Source: HGM13006 sp964527315 (GTDB lineage: Bacteria; Bacillota; Clostridia; Oscillospirales; Oscillospiraceae). Taken from it: DNA of 8,852 bases. Where the stretch lies: positions 1-8,852 of the forward strand of contig CAZGOQ010000092.1 of NCBI GenBank assembly GCA_964527315.1. The letters run 5' to 3'. The notes under the pieces were generated by a model. It saw only the letters and a program-made list of their open reading frames with translations. It ran no database searches and had not been told where the DNA came from. Positions 1-6,290 of the stretch are shown here, piece by piece. A program made the position numbers and the translations under genes. Numbering within the stretch: position 1 is the first letter of the stretch; the number at the start of each line of letters is the position of its first letter.

Positions 1-46
1 AATGGGGTTCAGGAGGCCGCTGGTTCAAGTCCAGTCACTCGGACCA
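1..46 (+). tRNA. tRNA-Pro(GGG), 3' part only
   Basis: The 3' portion of a proline tRNA; the 5' half lies outside the window. The anticodon loop reads ATGGGGT, with U33 at position 3, anticodon GGG at 4-6 and G37 at 7. The T arm is a 5-bp stem around the loop TTCAAGT. The gene ends with the 3' acceptor strand CACTCGG, discriminator A and an encoded CCA at 44-46. G72 implies a C1-G72 pair, as in proline tRNAs. tRNA 3' ends are common integration targets, but I found no second copy of this 3' end elsewhere in the window. Confidence 0.9.
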
Positions 47-50
47 ATTG

Positions 51-93
51 AAAAGCCTTGGAAACACTACGTTTCCAAGGCTTTTGCTTTTTT
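51..93 (+). terminator. Intrinsic terminator of the tRNA
   Basis: A perfect 15-bp stem (51-65 with 71-85, arm AAAAGCCTTGGAAAC) with a 5-base loop, followed by G and a T run at 87-93. It lies five bases after the tRNA CCA and ends the tRNA transcript. Confidence 0.93.
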
Positions 94-118
94 AAAAGAT
101 TCCGCATTCTGCTCCAGC

Positions 119-139
119 GTGTTGAATTTGTGTTGAATT
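119..139 (+). repeat. Tandem GTGTTGAATT repeat
   Basis: Two exact copies of GTGTTGAATT (119-128 and 130-139) with a period of 11 bases, between the tRNA terminator and the MNT gene. The function is unknown. It could be an arm-type binding site or a remnant at an integration junction, or chance. Confidence 0.4.
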
Positions 140-205
140 GATGGTAATAATCCTTTGTTCATACCTAACGGGGAATAATATTGAAAAGAAAGGCGGCGGC
201 AAAAT

Positions 206-544
206 ATGTGTACACAAAGTCAGTTGAATAATATACTGAACATCGTAGTGACAGAAGCTAAGCGTGTTTTTGCTTCCGCGCTTCACGCAGCAATCTTGTA
301 TGGGTCTTATGCCCGTGGCGACCATGATGAACAATCCGATATAGACATTCTGCTTCTTGTGGATATGCCGGCGGAATTACTGGAGGGTTACCGGGAGCAG
401 ATGGATCATCTCTGCGGCCGTATTTTGTACGAGCATGGTACTGTTCTCTCCTTGCTGGAGAAAGACTTGGCAACCTATGAGAAGTACAGGGAAGCCCTGC
501 CGTTTTATCAAAATATCGAACGGGAGGGACGGAGAATTGCCTGA
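206..544 (+). CDS. MNT-type nucleotidyltransferase (antitoxin-like)
   Basis: A 112-residue minimal nucleotidyltransferase. The family signature GSX10DXD is intact: G33-S34 in the string GSYARGD, then D45 and D47 in SDIDILL. These residues position and bind metal-nucleotide in the polymerase-beta fold. The length is typical of stand-alone MNT proteins. The start is the ATG at 206, with a weak AAAGG upstream at 189-193. The gene overlaps the next one, which encodes a HEPN protein. In studied MNT/HEPN pairs such as MntA-HepT, the MNT protein is an antitoxin that modifies the HEPN RNase with AMP; other pairs may have different roles. The motif is seen directly; the antitoxin role is inferred from family and pairing. 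Confidence 0.87.
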   Translation: MCTQSQLNNILNIVVTEAKRVFASALHAAILYGSYARGDHDEQSDIDILLLVDMPAELLEGYREQMDHLCGRILYEHGTVLSLLEKDLATYEKYREALPFYQNIEREGRRIA

Positions 545-935
545 CGCTTTGAAGGACTTATCATCTGCCCGTATCCGTCGCGCCGAGGACTGCCTTCGGG
601 AGGCGGCGTTGCTGCTGGGAAACGGCGAGTACCGTGGCGCTGCGAACAGGGCCTATTATGCGGTGTTTCATGCGCTCCGCGCGGTTTTGGCCCTGGATGG
701 ATTTGACTCCAAGAATCATTCCGGCGTGATTGCGAAGTTTCGCGAGCTGTATATCAAGACCGGCCTGTTTACGCCGGAAATGTCTGACATCATTGGCAGT
801 CTGTTCCGTATCCAATCTGCCAGCGACTATGATGATTTTTATGTGGCCTCCAAGTCGGATGTGGAGAGCCAGTATGAGCGGGCAAAAAAGCTTGTATCAG
901 AGATAGAGAAATATTTGAATGAACAGACGGTGTGA
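537..935 (+). CDS. HEPN-domain protein (HepT-like RNase toxin candidate)
   Basis: A 132-residue all-helical HEPN protein. It carries the RX4-6H motif as R38 to H45 (RX6H) in the string NRAYYAVFHA, the proposed RNase active site, followed by the conserved SASDYDDF stretch at about 94-101. No in-frame ATG precedes the motif except ones deep inside the MNT gene, in another frame. The best start is the TTG at 537, 9 bases after GGGAGG (522-527), overlapping the MNT stop by eight bases and so translationally coupled. A second TTG lies at 552. The stop codon sits inside the terminator stem. Known HEPN partners of MNT proteins cleave RNA; whether this one does is inferred. Confidence 0.85.
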   Translation: MPDALKDLSSARIRRAEDCLREAALLLGNGEYRGAANRAYYAVFHALRAVLALDGFDSKNHSGVIAKFRELYIKTGLFTPEMSDIIGSLFRIQSASDYDDFYVASKSDVESQYERAKKLVSEIEKYLNEQTV

Positions 936-957
936 CCAATGGCCGCACCGTTTTTTT
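927..957 (+). terminator. Terminator of the MNT/HEPN operon
   Basis: Stem ACGGTGTG (927-934) with CGCACCGT (944-951), 8 bp with one G-U pair, followed by a T run ending at 957. It includes the HEPN stop codon, so the operon ends here. Confidence 0.8.
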
Positions 958-968
958 GCTGTCAGTAG

Positions 969-995
969 TTCCACCAGGATGGAAAAGACATAGGA
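969..995 (+). repeat. Left terminal inverted repeat of the recombinase unit
   Basis: TTCCAC (969-974), TGGAA (980-984) and ACATAGGA (988-995). It matches the right-end copy in inverted orientation; the internal spacings differ by two bases and one base. Confidence 0.55.
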
Positions 996-1000
996 CTATC

Positions 1001-1018
1001 TTTCCACCATGGTGGAAA
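1001..1018. repeat. 18-bp perfect palindrome
   Basis: TTTCCACCATGGTGGAAA is a perfect 18-bp palindrome just inside the left end of the recombinase unit. It shares the TTCCAC/GTGGAA arms with both terminal repeats and may be a recombinase binding site. It has no T tail, so it is not an obvious terminator. Confidence 0.6.
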
Positions 1019-1043
1019 ATCTGCGTCAGGGTTTACAACACTG

Positions 1044-2803
1044 TCAATCGATCTGAGTTTCTTCCTTCTTCCTCACAGGTGATTTCCTGCGCACGGTGCC
1101 GTCCGGCCTGAGCTCCCGGGCCGCCACCGAGCTATGGTCACCGTGAGGGCAGGCAATGCGGAAGTGTTGATCGGGAAGGAGCAGAACGGTGAAAACCGCT
1201 CCAGCCACTCGGGCTGTGCTGGGTGGTGCGGCGGTATACTGCTCCTTACCGTTGTCCAGCGACACAGGCGAGGTGGGTGGATCAATGGACTTTTCGGGAC
1301 GAAGAACACGAAGAATGGTATACAGCCGTTCCTGCGCCTCGGGAGAGGTGAAGGAAGTGTAGTTGTTGCTGGTGACATCGTTTACGACAGAGTATCCCAA
1401 CAAAAACTGGGCTGTTCCGCTGCGCATTTCCAACCCACACCGATGGTACAGGTTATACTCATATGTGTTGTGCAGCAGTCTCGTTGAAATGGCGACGCGC
1501 GGATCCCGTTTGTGTTGGGCTTGGACCTGGCGCATTTGCATCTCTTCCGCGCCGGCCTGACGAAGCATTTTGCGGGCGTGCTTGACCAACGTCTCCTGAT
1601 CTATTGTCCGGGTCGGGTCACTGAGCATACCGGCGACGGGCATTTTTGCCAGAGCGGTTTTTCCGTAATTTTCTCTCAGTTGGTGGTACGCCTTCCGCAA
1701 GACCATGGCACATTGGGGGATGCAGGGGCGACTGTAGTTGTGTAGAGCCCCTGCCCGATTGGGCTGAATGAAATGGATTACCACAAAATCCTCACGAGCT
1801 GGATCAAACAAGATGTCCTTCCATCGAAAAGTACGGATATCATGCCCGGAAAAGCCGCTCAGTTGCAGAGCTATACCACAATCGGGACCGCTTGCGTTGA
1901 CCAGCAGCCGGTCATACAGCTCGTCCTGAACTTCCAGAGACAGGATTTCCGGCGTGTCTGCTTTTGCTTGGCTTTGCTGTGCGGTGGGCTTGCGCTTGAC
2001 GGGTTTCGGGAACGGATCAATACCGGAACAGATCCCGGCGTCCAGACAGTAGCACCAAAAATCACGGAGGCGCTGCAGTATGGCCTTGGGAATGGGCTTT
2101 TTGCGCTGCTTTTCTTCCTTGTCCAGGAATTTTTTATGTCGGAAGAGGTATAGTCCGCCATGGGCTTGTTGGGCATACGCCCGTAGTAGTCCTTCATATC
2201 ATTGATGAACCTGTTTTTGGCCCGCTTTACATTGTCGGCCTTTTCAGCGCCTTTAACATCGGCGTTGGGACGCTGGAGGGCCCAAAAGTCCTCGCTGTAC
2301 ACAGCCAGGGCGACGACGGGTGTGATCTGGTCTCGCCTTATGAAGCTCCGCTGCCGTTTGTGGATGAGCGCGGCGTAGTCCGTGTACAGCCCGATAGCCC
2401 TCGCTCCAAGATAGAGTTTGATTTCGTCAACATCACAAGAATCAAAGTATAGAGTGTCGCTGGCGTATACCGGCTTGCTCTTTGCGGCCTCGATCAGTTC
2501 CTCCAAGGATTTCCCTTCTGGGGGCGGGGCATTGGCATACTTCTTGCGGATGCGGGCCTCCCGCTTGTCCAGCGCGTTCTTCTTCAGCTGCCCAGTCAGC
2601 TGCAGCACTTTTCCGGTGCTGGGATTAAGCACGCTGATAGTCCCGCGATATAAATATGTACCGCTTGCCTGCACACCCATGGAAAAACGCATTTCTGCAC
2701 CATTGTGCCAGTATGATCCGTTCACGCTTATGAGCATATTTTTGTCATCGTAGACAGGGGAGAAAATGCTGGGCGGTGCCCATGTGAGGTCAGTCTTTGG
2801 CAT
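1044..2803 (-). CDS. Tyrosine-recombinase-like protein B, split by a -1 frameshift
   Basis: Reads as one 586-residue protein if a -1 shift is taken at codon ~224. The 2803-side frame is natural up to SSDIK and turns into nonsense after it; the other frame then continues naturally (KFLDKEEKQR) to the stop at 1044. The ATG at 2803 follows AGAGGAGG and overlaps the upstream gene by 14 bases. The C-terminal half resembles a tyrosine-recombinase catalytic domain: a box-I-like stretch SGFSGHDIRTF (~316-326), a box-II-like LLHNTYEYNL (~443-452), LLGY (~468-471) and a candidate nucleophile Y482 in NNYTSF. The usual box I Arg, box II HxxR and LGH His are replaced. A basic C-terminal tail follows. It may be a partner subunit or a decayed recombinase. 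The frameshift is seen directly; its cause is not known. Confidence 0.65.
2130..2136 (-). other. Frameshift site (A-run, possible slippery heptamer)
   Basis: On the minus strand the codons ATA AAA AAT contain six consecutive A (T6 at 2130-2135). The heptamer A AAA AAT has the X XXY YYZ form, and a -1 slip here joins the two halves of recombinase B. A short TTCCT/AGGAA hairpin lies directly downstream, but no upstream Shine-Dalgarno stimulator is visible. An ordinary one-base deletion or sequencing error in the A-run explains the data equally well. Confidence 0.5.
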
Positions 2804-4370
2804 ATTTTTCCTCCTCTAAGACTTGCCCGATGACGACTCTGTCATCCGGGCGGAATTTTTTGTTTGTTTGCTTCCAGTCCCGCATGCCGCTGCTGGGGAC
2901 TGTTACGGTGATCAGCTCGCCGGGTTCGGCGGCTTCCAGGTTTACCTCGACCAGCAGAGGTACATCTCCGGCATTGACAAACTCCATCGACTCGAATGGG
3001 ATGATATCAAGGTCAGTCCCATGTGAGAGGGATATGTGAGCAACTGCGGGATGACGGCTGAGGGCTATGTCCCGAATGGCCCGCTCGCGCTTCATGGCCA
3101 GCTGCGCCATGTTTTCCGGCAACCGAAGATCTGTTTGTATGCGCTTGGCTTTCTTCCCCTCATGCCCTAAGCATGCGTCGATCTCGTCGTCGGTCCAGCC
3201 TTCCATGTTGAGCCAATGGGAGGCGGCGTTTCTCCGCAAAACGTATGCGCTGGCATCGAAAGAGAATGCGCCGTCAGCATCCGTGTCGGGGTGGATATCC
3301 ATTTCCCGGCTGACGGCGTCCCAGTACCGTTCGTCAAGACCGCACTCGGTCAAAAGTCGTTTGATCCAAGAGGACAGTTCGCTGCCCTGCACCAAGGCAG
3401 CACCATCTTCGGGTAAGGAATTGCCAAACTCGGAAATACACTGGTCTAACATGGAAATACCCCAGAAACTGAGGGGTATATCCCGATAGGCATTTTCACT
3501 CTTCAGCTTGTAATCGCGCTTGCCGTCCCGCTCTTGATACCGCACCTGCATGACGGCGTATTCATCCCGGCGGCAAATATCGCAAGGGTTTGCTCCGGCG
3601 GCCTCACCGGTGCGAAGGCCGGCATCATACATCAGGACAGTGGAAAATACGAATTTTGGCGCCTTCTTGATTTGCCGCGGCAAGGCACGAAGAAATTTCT
3701 CCTCCACGTCTTCAGGAAGCGATCGGATCTGCTCCGGCTGCAGAAGTCCCCGAAAGTTGCTTCGGCCCACGACGAAATGGATGTCCGGCAGATCGGGATT
3801 AAGCTCCCGTAGCGCTGCGTAGATGATCTCTGCCTGCGCTAAGTAGCGCTTGGCCGTCTGCCTGTAGTTGCCGGTCTTCTCGCCGGCGTGCGGGTTGATG
3901 CGGACCTTTTCTTCAATGTCAGCCAACAACCGATCTCGATCCAGGTCACACAGCTCTTCGTCAGGATATAGGGACAGCAGGGGGAGTACGCGGTTTTCAA
4001 AACGCTTCAGCATCGTGCGGCGCGTGTTCACATCCCACTCCGGGTATATTGGATCATCAGACTGGCGAAGCTGATAGAAAGCGATCGCAACGGCGCTACT
4101 CAATGCCCCGGAGGACTTGGATCGCTGTGCCTGCGGCTTTGCCTCCCGGGCTCGACGGCCGATCTCAAAAGCTGCCTGCTGGGCCACCCGCTCCACGTCT
4201 GACAGATTCCGGGCGACGCGCTTGATCGGCTTGACGGTGGGGGAATTGCCATTGAAATCCGCATCGACGCGGGCAGATGTGAGAACCGTATAGGATCCGT
4301 TAGCCTGCTCGCTGCAGGTGACATGGGCGGTAACGCCTTTGACGCCGGTAGGGATGTCCTTATAAAGCAT
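2790..4370 (-). CDS. Tyrosine-recombinase-like protein A, lacking the nucleophile Tyr
   Basis: A 526-residue protein. Residues ~90-205 resemble a helical core-binding domain, and ~225-425 a tyrosine-recombinase catalytic domain. Visible active-site residues are R253 in box I (DAGLRTGE), a likely catalytic K290 before RDIPL, R379 in LRRNAA and H403 in LGHE. The box II His position holds Y376. The nucleophile Tyr, expected about nine residues after LGH, is absent: there is no Tyr between 404 and 522. An extra C-terminal region of ~100 residues follows. The start at 4370 is supported by GGAGG at 4381-4385, 10 bases upstream. Its stop overlaps the start of protein B by 14 bases, so the two are probably made together. 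The family is judged from motifs only. Confidence 0.68.
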   Translation of the reverse strand: MLYKDIPTGVKGVTAHVTCSEQANGSYTVLTSARVDADFNGNSPTVKPIKRVARNLSDVERVAQQAAFEIGRRAREAKPQAQRSKSSGALSSAVAIAFYQLRQSDDPIYPEWDVNTRRTMLKRFENRVLPLLSLYPDEELCDLDRDRLLADIEEKVRINPHAGEKTGNYRQTAKRYLAQAEIIYAALRELNPDLPDIHFVVGRSNFRGLLQPEQIRSLPEDVEEKFLRALPRQIKKAPKFVFSTVLMYDAGLRTGEAAGANPCDICRRDEYAVMQVRYQERDGKRDYKLKSENAYRDIPLSFWGISMLDQCISEFGNSLPEDGAALVQGSELSSWIKRLLTECGLDERYWDAVSREMDIHPDTDADGAFSFDASAYVLRRNAASHWLNMEGWTDDEIDACLGHEGKKAKRIQTDLRLPENMAQLAMKRERAIRDIALSRHPAVAHISLSHGTDLDIIPFESMEFVNAGDVPLLVEVNLEAAEPGELITVTVPSSGMRDWKQTNKKFRPDDRVVIGQVLEEEKYAKD

Positions 4371-4429
4371 GTAGGGAGTGCCTCCGAATCGAAATGGTGT
4401 TTGATGCTACCATTTTGACACAACTATTA

Positions 4430-4454
4430 TCCTATGTGCTTCCACGCGTGGAAG
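4430..4454 (-). repeat. Right terminal inverted repeat with 16-bp palindrome
   Basis: The perfect palindrome CTTCCACGCGTGGAAG (4439-4454) is followed on the minus strand by ACATAGGA (4437-4430), mirroring the left end at 969-995. It lies about 60 bases upstream of recombinase A. A -10-like GATAAT overlaps the inner edge, so the palindrome could also act as an autoregulatory operator (inference). Confidence 0.6.
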
Positions 4455-4460
4455 GTTTCA

Positions 4461-4510
4461 CAAAAAAATTAAAATGTCCCTGGAAAAGTCGGCTAACTGA
4501 TCCAGAGACA
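4461..4510 (-). terminator. Terminator of the XRE-like regulator gene
   Basis: On the minus strand TGTCTCTGGA pairs with TCCAGGGACA (4501-4510 with 4475-4484), 10 bp with one G-U pair, followed by a T-rich tail (4474-4461). It lies 12 bases after the regulator stop. Confidence 0.82.
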
Positions 4511-4522
4511 TCATCTATTATG

Positions 4523-4828
4523 TTATTTATTTTCTTTCTTTTCGGACGGTAAGAGCCCTTGGTCATTGAGCAACTCAAGAAACTCATCGATGGACAACTT
4601 ACCAATATTATCAAGCATTAGACGTATTTGAGGAATGGCCAACAGGACGAAAGTACGGGCTTCATCCTGACTGAGATTAAGGCCATAACAAAGTCTACAT
4701 ACAGTGTCAATACTTGGCATGTTTTTCTTGCCATGGTCACTGCAATCAGATAGAAAACGATTCACAGAACTATAAGAGAGACAACTGCGATGGGCCAGTT
4801 CCGTCGGGCCAATACCCAGTTTTTTCAT
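4523..4828 (-). CDS. XRE-like helix-turn-helix regulator, start uncertain
   Basis: A 101-residue protein from the first canonical start (ATG at 4828). Residues 5-30 (GIGPTELAHRSCLSYSSVNR) read as a Cro/C1-type helix-turn-helix. The rest is helical and acidic, ending in SEKKENK. The start is doubtful: no Shine-Dalgarno precedes it, and the same frame stays open and protein-like upstream (WKKEAQEKEELTPAEFAKHK) without any ATG, GTG or TTG. Just upstream the 34-codon ORF ends at AGA TAA C. Skipping the T there would fuse both into a protein of about 157 residues. So this may be the C-terminal part of one gene broken by a +1 frameshift, or a coupled downstream gene. It is transcribed leftward and ends at the terminator at 4461-4510. 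Confidence 0.65.
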   Translation of the reverse strand: MKKLGIGPTELAHRSCLSYSSVNRFLSDCSDHGKKNMPSIDTVCRLCYGLNLSQDEARTFVLLAIPQIRLMLDNIGKLSIDEFLELLNDQGLLPSEKKENK

Positions 4829-4892
4829 CTTGTGTTTTGCAAATTCTGCAGGCGTTAATTCTTCTTTTTCTTGTGCTTCCTTTTTCCAGATG

Positions 4893-4997
4893 TTATCTGG
4901 CAGTGTTATAACGAATACCGTCGGGAGTGGTCGTTATATGGGCAATATGCCGTAAAATATAATGCGTAGATACAACGATTCCACAACCATTAGTCAT
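4893..4997 (-). CDS. 34-residue ORF upstream of the XRE-like gene
   Basis: A small ORF starting ATG (4997-4995), eight bases after AGGGGG and within about 85 bases of a good promoter. The peptide begins MTNGCGIVVSTHY and ends GIRYNTAR. It ends in a frame one base off that of the downstream regulator, and the regulator frame is open across its last ~40 bases. It is either the true N-terminus of the regulator, separated by an indel or +1 shift at the TAA, or a leader peptide. I recognise no domain. Confidence 0.5.
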   Translation of the reverse strand: MTNGCGIVVSTHYILRHIAHITTTPDGIRYNTAR

Positions 4998-5050
4998 ATC
5001 GACCGCCCCCTTTTAAATTGAATTGTGTGTGCACCTCCTTTCCACTAAAA

Positions 5051-5069
5051 TTGAGTGAATCCACTCCAA
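5051..5069. promoter_or_regulatory. Possible operator (imperfect inverted repeat)
   Basis: GAGTG (5053-5057), AATC, CACTC (5062-5066), with outer TTG/CCAA flanks. It lies in the leader between the promoter at 5089-5117 and the ribosome site AAGGAGG (minus strand, near 5036-5042). It may bind the XRE-like regulator encoded downstream; this is inferred from position only. Confidence 0.3.
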
Positions 5070-5088
5070 CGGTGTGCGTGAAACACAA

Positions 5089-5117
5089 TTTATATACATG
5101 TAATTCTATAATGTGAA
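5089..5117 (-). promoter_or_regulatory. Promoter for the 34-codon ORF / XRE-like gene
   Basis: TTCACA (-35, 5117-5112), 17-base spacer, TATAAA (-10, 5094-5089), one mismatch in each box. The predicted start is near 5082, upstream of the AAGGAGG and the small ORF. Confidence 0.65.
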
Positions 5118-5141
5118 CCAGGGGAATTGTCTCCGTGAAAG

Positions 5142-5182
5142 AAAAACAAAAGACACCTCACCTGCTGTAGGGTAAAGTGCCT
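5142..5182 (-). terminator. Terminator ending a short leader or small RNA
   Basis: On the minus strand AGGCACTTTACC (5182-5171) pairs with GGTGAGGTGTCT (5162-5151), 12 bp with three G-U pairs and an 8-base loop, followed by TTTGTTTTT. It lies only about 50-90 bases after a consensus promoter start. Confidence 0.75.
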
Positions 5183-5234
5183 ATCATTTTAAAAACATCT
5201 TGTTTAGGATAAATGATTCATACTTCTTTAAGAT
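5142..5234 (-). ncRNA. Candidate ~90-nt terminated RNA or attenuated leader
   Basis: A transcript from the consensus promoter at 5241-5269 (predicted start about 5234) would stop at the terminator 5142-5182. It is either a small RNA or an attenuated leader for the 34-codon ORF / XRE cassette. It contains tiny ORFs (for example MNHLS near the 5' end), but none has convincing support. This is inferred from the promoter and terminator alone. Confidence 0.4.
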
Positions 5235-5240
5235 AATAAT

Positions 5241-5269
5241 ATTATACTGCAAATTATCCTGTCTGTCAA
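5241..5269 (-). promoter_or_regulatory. Perfect consensus sigma-A promoter
   Basis: TTGACA (5269-5264), exactly 17 bases, TATAAT (5246-5241), matching both boxes in full. It points leftward into the terminator at 5142-5182. Confidence 0.85.
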
Positions 5270-5477
5270 TAAGCGAAGTCATCAACAATAGTCGGTGGCC
5301 TTTGCAGTTGGGACCATGTAGAAATCTTGCTATATCAGGGGTTACATGCATATGATGCTGCGTTCAGTTCCTTTACTCGGCGCAATTAGCGTCCCATTGG
5401 CTCTCACACGGTTTGATCGTTGTATCAAAAGTGATTACCGTATATCAACCACCGAGAATTACGGATAGCAGGTCGGT
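5270..5477. other. Region without a convincing gene
   Basis: Together with the adjacent promoter, about 290 bases downstream of the HipA-like gene hold no ORF I would call. A 55-codon minus-strand ORF (5351-5184) runs through the consensus promoter, lacks a well-spaced ribosome site, and is probably fortuitous. There is no clear terminator for the HipA-like operon here. Confidence 0.5.
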
Positions 5478-6290
5478 TCATCCGAAGAATATAGAATACT
5501 TTCGCATCTGTTCAAAGATGATGTTTTCCACCCGGTTTATGATCTCCGGAAGATAGAGGGTGTCCAGTTCGGACAGAATTTCGGACACATCGTGTTTTGT
5601 GAAGCTGAAATGAAGATGCTCGCCCGGAAGGTCTGCCACGGCCTCAAATTGTTCATCAAACGAGGGGCTGAACGGCTTTGCCTGTACGCGGCCAATACAG
5701 TCATACAGATCTGCGCCAAGCGGATAGTCCTTCAAATCGGACAGCAGGGTCAGCCCGTTGTCGAACACCGGGCATAGTCTGTATTCACGCGTCGTCTCAT
5801 TTCGGATGACTGCCAGGTTGTTGGTGTGACGATCCTCGTTCAGGAAAAAGACGTCCAGCTCGATCAGCGTGGTAAGATAGTTTATCACCCGTGTTAGCCC
5901 GGTGGTGCGTTCCACAAAATCGGCGACGTACGATATCTTTTCGGCCACATCCTGAATCCGGCTGATTGCCTGTGCCATACCGAGCCCTTTATAGGCCCGG
6001 TGCAGACGCTCAAAAGGAACCAGCATCTCATTGGAGTGCAAAAAGTTTTTGCTCACGCAGCCCGGCTTTTCCTTTCCGTCAAAGGCGATGAGTACGGGCG
6101 AGTATTCGACATAGGAAAGAACATTGGATTTGGTCAGCAACTTCGATATGACTACCTCGGCCAAAGTCTCATAGCCCATGTGGTCGGCCTTATACCATCG
6201 GCCGGAACGGAACCACTTCGGCTGATCGCCCTTGGAGGTGTGCCCCTGCAAGGGCTCCTGGGGCGTGGTTTGGAAATCAATTCTCTCCAT
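5478..6290 (-). CDS. HipA-like kinase (HipT-type toxin candidate)
   Basis: A 270-residue protein matching the kinase part of HipA. K34 in RWYKAD is the likely ATP-binding lysine. LNEDRHTNN (150-158) holds the catalytic loop, with D153 as the HipA D309 equivalent. FDNG (176-179) supplies the metal-binding D177. At ~270 residues it lacks the N-terminal subdomain of classical HipA (~440), like the short HipT/CtkA-type kinases. An ATG exists at 6311, but the ATG at 6290 is better: AAGGAGG lies eight bases upstream, and it overlaps the previous gene's stop by 14 bases. HipA and HipT kinases phosphorylate aminoacyl-tRNA synthetases; this protein's target is unknown. The family call is firm; the toxin role is inferred from the pairing. 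Confidence 0.83.
   Translation of the reverse strand: MERIDFQTTPQEPLQGHTSKGDQPKWFRSGRWYKADHMGYETLAEVVISKLLTKSNVLSYVEYSPVLIAFDGKEKPGCVSKNFLHSNEMLVPFERLHRAYKGLGMAQAISRIQDVAEKISYVADFVERTTGLTRVINYLTTLIELDVFFLNEDRHTNNLAVIRNETTREYRLCPVFDNGLTLLSDLKDYPLGADLYDCIGRVQAKPFSPSFDEQFEAVADLPGEHLHFSFTKHDVSEILSELDTLYLPEIINRVENIIFEQMRKYSIFFG

Larger units (their letters stand above)
969..4453 (-). mobile_element. Putative two-recombinase mobile unit with palindromic ends
   Basis: Two overlapping minus-strand genes for tyrosine-recombinase-like proteins fill a 3.5-kb interval bounded by matching inverted repeats. Reading inward, the left end is TTCCAC, 5 bases, TGGAA, 3 bases, ACATAGGA (969-995). The right end, on the minus strand from 4453, is TTCCAC, 3 bases, TGGAA, 2 bases, ACATAGGA (4453-4430). 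Each end is a small palindrome followed by the same octamer. No flanking target duplication is visible, as expected for tyrosine recombinases. RIT elements (three overlapping tyrosine recombinases with palindrome-bearing inverted repeats) are the closest known architecture, but here there are two genes. The boundaries and mobility are inferred. Confidence 0.55.

Noticed and set aside
1..46. tRNA 3' end as an attachment site for the integrase in this window
   Set aside because: No second copy of the tRNA 3' sequence was found, and int lies at the far end pointing away, so no att pair can be shown.
92..334. 80-codon minus-strand ORF across the tRNA flank and the MNT start
   Set aside because: It overlaps the MNT gene antisense, has no domain, and passes through the MNT start region; the MNT motif is on the other strand.
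357..935. Longer HEPN reading frame starting at 357
   Set aside because: The first 60 codons overlap the MNT gene in another frame and have no ribosome site; TTG 537 with GGGAGG is better.
1134..2153. + strand ORFs opposite recombinase B
   Set aside because: No domain or ribosome site; the minus-strand frames join into one natural protein.
2797..4074. Several + strand ORFs opposite recombinase A
   Set aside because: Low-complexity Ser/Arg-rich shadows; the minus strand has ribosome sites, overlaps and recombinase motifs.
5184..5351. 55-codon minus-strand ORF
   Set aside because: It runs through a perfect promoter, lacks a well-spaced ribosome site and ends in AT-rich sequence with no recognisable domain.
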